Shown: positions 40,294-43,851 of the stretch, one piece after another
How positions within the stretch are numbered: the stretch's first letter is position 1
How the letters are laid out: each line of letters begins with the position of its first letter
Notes under the pieces: generated by a model
Database searches by the model: none
What the model saw: the letters and a program-made list of their open reading frames with translations, nothing else
Told to the model about the DNA's origin: nothing
Program-made: the position numbers and the translations under genes
Assembly (NCBI RefSeq): GCF_018617485.1
Contig: NZ_JACSKH010000006.1
Location: forward strand, 1-43,851
DNA length: 43,851 nt
Source of the DNA: Exiguobacterium sp. s124
GTDB lineage: Bacteria; Bacillota; Bacilli; Exiguobacteriales; Exiguobacteriaceae
Direction: 5' to 3'

Positions 40294-41286
40294 CTATCCT
40301 TTCTGCAAATCGAACGAAAGTCGTTCGAAAGTTAATTGAGGATTGACGTTTGCCTCGAGTCGTCGAATCGCCGCATGCACACTTTCAATTGCATGTGTGA
40401 GCTTAGAAACAGATCGGTTTTGGATAAATGCGTGATATAAAGCAGCCTCATTCTTAAACAGTTTCAGAGTATACGTATCTCGCACTTTTAAATGAAGTGC
40501 CTCCTCTAACCAATGTTCGAATAATTCAAGGCCAACTCGCAATTCATTCCGTCCTTTGAAATGCCCTAACCATTTTTCTTGCGCGAACAAGAGCAACTCT
40601 TGAGGTCGTTTCGTCAATACTTCAATTAATTGTACCACTAGCCCGTACGCCTGTACAAACCACTCCTGCTCAAGCGCTTCTTTCGCATCATCCCATTTCG
40701 GATAAACGGTCAAGGCGAGGTACGCCAAATCATACGTACATGATCGTTCTTCTGACATCGTCTGTGCCAACTTCGCACGGTCAATCGGTCGGAACGCAAG
40801 TTGTTGAGCACGTGAACGAATCGTCGGAAGAAGCAACTGTGGCTGTGTTGTCACTAAAATAGCGAGCTTCCCAACACCTGGTTCTTCAAAGAACTTCAAT
40901 AAACTATTTGCCGCTTGAGTCGTCATCTTATGGGCTTGATGAATGACATATACTTGACGGTCTCCTTCAGCTCCTCGTAACGATAGATCACTGAGTAATT
41001 GTTGAATCTGTTCTTTTTTAATACTAGCTCCATCCGGTTCCACTTCGATGTAGTCGACGAGGTTTTTTGAATCTATGCGTCGACAGTTTCGACACACTCC
41101 ACAGGGCTCTGCCCCTTGTGGTGATTCACAAAATAAGGCTTTCGCAAACAATGTGGCTGTTTCAATCAAGTATGGCTCATAATCTCCTGAGAAAATGTAC
41201 GCATGACCTACTTTATTCGAAACGATTGAATTTTGGATGATGCGAGCGACCACTGTTTGAGACTCATTTAACTCCTGAAAACGCAT
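40294..41286 (-). CDS. holB: DNA polymerase III delta prime subunit
   Basis: HolB is part of the clamp loader that places the sliding clamp on DNA. The 330-residue protein has an AAA+ fold with a four-cysteine zinc module (Cys53, 62, 65, 68; EPCGVCRNCRR) and the conserved EPDGASIKKEQI and HKMTTQAANSLLKFFEEP segments. At the usual P-loop place it reads SGDYEPYL (33-40), without the GxxxxGK lysine, so it should not bind ATP there. The SRC motif reads SRA, keeping the arginine but not the cysteine. ATG at 41286 is preferred because GGGAG is eight bases upstream; an ATG at 41301 has no ribosome-binding site. The yaaR gene that precedes holB in B. subtilis is missing. Confidence 0.93.
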   Translation of the reverse strand: MRFQELNESQTVVARIIQNSIVSNKVGHAYIFSGDYEPYLIETATLFAKALFCESPQGAEPCGVCRNCRRIDSKNLVDYIEVEPDGASIKKEQIQQLLSDLSLRGAEGDRQVYVIHQAHKMTTQAANSLLKFFEEPGVGKLAILVTTQPQLLLPTIRSRAQQLAFRPIDRAKLAQTMSEERSCTYDLAYLALTVYPKWDDAKEALEQEWFVQAYGLVVQLIEVLTKRPQELLLFAQEKWLGHFKGRNELRVGLELFEHWLEEALHLKVRDTYTLKLFKNEAALYHAFIQNRSVSKLTHAIESVHAAIRRLEANVNPQLTFERLSFDLQKG

Positions 41287-41300
41287 ATGCCCAACTCCCA

Positions 41301-42268
<968 letters not shown>

Positions 42269-42271
42269 TTT

Positions 42272-43690
42272 TTAAAACTCCTCTACAATAACATCAATTT
42301 GCTCTATCATAACATGCTTACTTGCTTGAAGCTTCCTCCCTAAAGAAATCCACTCTAGGAGCACACGTATTTTTTCCTCAGTGATCCGCTCTCCTTTTAG
42401 AATCCACGGAATGCCTGGCGGATACGGAATCACGGTTTCTGCTGAGACAGATCCTATTGCCTGCTTGAAGGATACACGTTGTATTTGCTCATCACCTATC
42501 AACGTATATAGCTCAGATACGCGTTGTGTTTGAGGGAACGGAAAAATTGTTTCGTCCTCATCAATAATTGGAACGTGCGTAGCGGCTTTTTTGATTAATT
42601 TGATCCAGTGCTCAATTTCCTGTTTCTTTATTTCCCTTAATGGTAAACAGAATAACACATGATCCACAGCCGCTAATTCAATATCGATTCCGATTGATGC
42701 AAGATGTTCACTAAAAACCAACCCATTTTTCGGATAAGTCATGACCGTTACTTTCGTAAAGTCATCCCCAACTTTGACAGTAAAACCGGCACGTTTCAGC
42801 TCTAGAACAAAGTGGGCATGACTTTTTTGAATAGAAGACCATGCTTCATCCGTTAAGCTTTCTAAATAAGATCGTGCATAGTCTAATGAAGCCATAATAA
42901 GATAAGAAGGACTCGATGTCTGAAAAGAAGACAATGCGTGCTTTAACCGAACTTCATCGATATCTTCTTTATAATGAATCCAAGCTCCCATCGCCAATGC
43001 AGGTAGTGTTTTATGTGCAGACTGTACGACTGCACTCGCTCCCTCAAAAATTGCAGAACGCTGAAGCAATTTAGGATGAATCAAATGCGCACCATGTGCT
43101 TCATCGACGAGTAAGGGGATTTTCAAAGACAACAAAAAATTTGATATCGCACGAATATCCGCCATATCTCCATAGTACGTAGGAGATGTTAACATAACGG
43201 CTCGTCCTCCCGGAAATTTTTGAACAGCCTGCTCAATTGTTTCTAATGTCACCACTGTCGGAATTCCTGTACCTCGTTCAATTGTAGGTGTTAATAAGAT
43301 AGGTTTTAATCCTAGCCATTCAATTGCATTCCATACAGATTTATGTGAATTTCGTTGAACATATACTCGTTCCCCACGTTTTACTGTGGCTGCGAGCATA
43401 CTCCAGTTTCCAACAGTTGAACCGTTGACAAGCCACTTACTTTTACTCGCATACAGATTCCCTAATGCTTTTTCAGCTTGATCAATAATTCCAGAAGCAT
43501 CATGCAAATCATCTAAATGTGCTAGTTCTGTAAGATCATATGGCATTACTTTAGCAAATGCATTCGGTAACGTATTATCAATCACAGTGCCATTATGATG
43601 TCCTGGGACGTGAAAAGATACGCGATGTTCACTCACATGCTGTTCTAGAGTCTCTAGAAATGTAAAAGGATTTTTCCGAGAAGGAGCCAT
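42272..43690 (-). CDS. yaaO: Orn/Lys/Arg decarboxylase family protein (YaaO)
   Basis: A 472-residue PLP enzyme of the fold I Orn/Lys/Arg decarboxylase group. It has FHVPGHHNG near 26-34, VNGSTVGNW near 88-96, LLVDEAHGAHL near 192-202, and the PLP lysine at about residue 226 in SAHKTLPAL. The C-terminal domain contains the PYPPGIP motif near 432-438. Related proteins include lysine and arginine decarboxylases of polyamine synthesis; substrate cannot be read here. ATG at 43690 has AGGAGG eight bases upstream. The gene looks more AT-rich than its neighbours. It starts just after the 5S rRNA terminator, as in the yaaO-tmk order of B. subtilis. Confidence 0.93.
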   Translation of the reverse strand: MAPSRKNPFTFLETLEQHVSEHRVSFHVPGHHNGTVIDNTLPNAFAKVMPYDLTELAHLDDLHDASGIIDQAEKALGNLYASKSKWLVNGSTVGNWSMLAATVKRGERVYVQRNSHKSVWNAIEWLGLKPILLTPTIERGTGIPTVVTLETIEQAVQKFPGGRAVMLTSPTYYGDMADIRAISNFLLSLKIPLLVDEAHGAHLIHPKLLQRSAIFEGASAVVQSAHKTLPALAMGAWIHYKEDIDEVRLKHALSSFQTSSPSYLIMASLDYARSYLESLTDEAWSSIQKSHAHFVLELKRAGFTVKVGDDFTKVTVMTYPKNGLVFSEHLASIGIDIELAAVDHVLFCLPLREIKKQEIEHWIKLIKKAATHVPIIDEDETIFPFPQTQRVSELYTLIGDEQIQRVSFKQAIGSVSAETVIPYPPGIPWILKGERITEEKIRVLLEWISLGRKLQASKHVMIEQIDVIVEEF

Positions 43691-43706
43691 CTGTTATCCC
43701 TCCTAA

Positions 43707-43735
43707 ACTATTGACTATTAAAAAAAGACGATCAA
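43707..43735 (-). promoter_or_regulatory. possible yaaO promoter overlapping the rrn terminator
   Basis: On the minus strand TTGATC (43730-43735), 17 bp, AATAGT (43707-43712) is a weak promoter. Its -35 lies in the descending arm of the rRNA terminator. No better candidate exists in the 28 bases between the terminator and the yaaO ATG, so read-through from the rRNA operon is the alternative. Confidence 0.35.
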
Positions 43736-43753
43736 GCATATGCTTGATCGTCT
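43719..43753 (-). terminator. rRNA operon terminator
   Basis: A 13-bp perfect stem (43741-43753 with 43726-43738) with a tight ATAT loop is followed on the minus strand by TTTTTTT. It lies about ten bases past the 5S 3' end. Confidence 0.93.
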
Positions 43754-43762
43754 TCTGCGTTG

Positions 43763-43851
43763 GCCTGGCAACGTCCTATCCTCACAGGGGGAGATCCCCC
43801 AACTACTTTCGGCGCTGAGACGCTTAACTTCCGTGTTCGGCATGGGAACGG
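43763..43851 (-). rRNA. rrf: 5S ribosomal RNA, 3' part (cut by window edge)
   Basis: The minus strand carries the typical 5S body: CCGAACACGGAAGTTAAG, CTCAGCGCCGA, the GGGGGATCTCCCCC helix and GTGAGGATAGGACG. It ends near GCCAGGC. About 89 of roughly 116 bases are present and the 5' end lies beyond the window. The exact 3' end is set by comparison and may be off by a base or two. It would be processed by the RNase M5 encoded at 31934-32494. Confidence 0.95.

Overview
The window is a conserved block of Bacillales housekeeping genes, transcribed almost entirely on the minus strand and lying between two rRNA operons. At the right edge (43763-43851) is the 3' part of a 5S rRNA gene with its terminator. 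At the left edge (1-147) are the promoter and leader of the next rRNA operon, whose 16S gene would start just outside the window. In transcription order (right to left) the genes follow the Bacillus subtilis origin-proximal order: yaaO-tmk-darA-holB-ricT-yabA-trmN-yazA-rsmI, abrB (the only plus-strand gene), metG-tatD-yabE-rnmV-rsmA, veg, ispE, purR, spoVG, glmU-prs, pth, mfd-yabM-yabN-rqcP-divIC, yabR, yhgE, tRNA-Met-tRNA-Glu, tilS-hpt-ftsH, coaX-hslO-cysK, the folate genes pabB-pabA-pabC-folP-folB-folK, dusB and lysS. Base composition, protein sequences and the missing sporulation genes best fit a non-spore-forming Bacillales such as Exiguobacterium. The genus is an inference and I cannot name the species.

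Compared from memory with B. subtilis, genes linked to sporulation or accessory functions are absent from their usual slots: yaaR, yabG, sspF, yabJ, ctc, spoVT, yabP, yabQ, spoIIE, yabS, yabT and yazB. The one insertion is a large YhgE/Pip-family membrane protein (870 aa, with an internal tandem repeat) between yabR and the tRNA pair.

The genes form compact transcription units with ATGA or TTGA stop-start overlaps, separated by clear intrinsic terminators. Several SigA-type promoters can be read directly, for the rrn operon, tRNAs, yabR, glmU, spoVG, purR, veg (two), coaX, cysK, metG and abrB. In three cases the -35 hexamer overlaps or abuts the TGA stop codon of the gene upstream. purR carries an inverted pair of PurBox-like sites over its own promoter.

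The most notable signal is the 330-bp metG/abrB divergent region. It holds five exact copies of the Spo0A-box core (TGTCGAA, counting both strands), including a tandem pair just downstream of the abrB -10, much as in B. subtilis abrB. This occurs in a genome segment that has otherwise lost the sporulation genes. I found no CRISPR array, insertion sequence or clearly novel multi-gene system.
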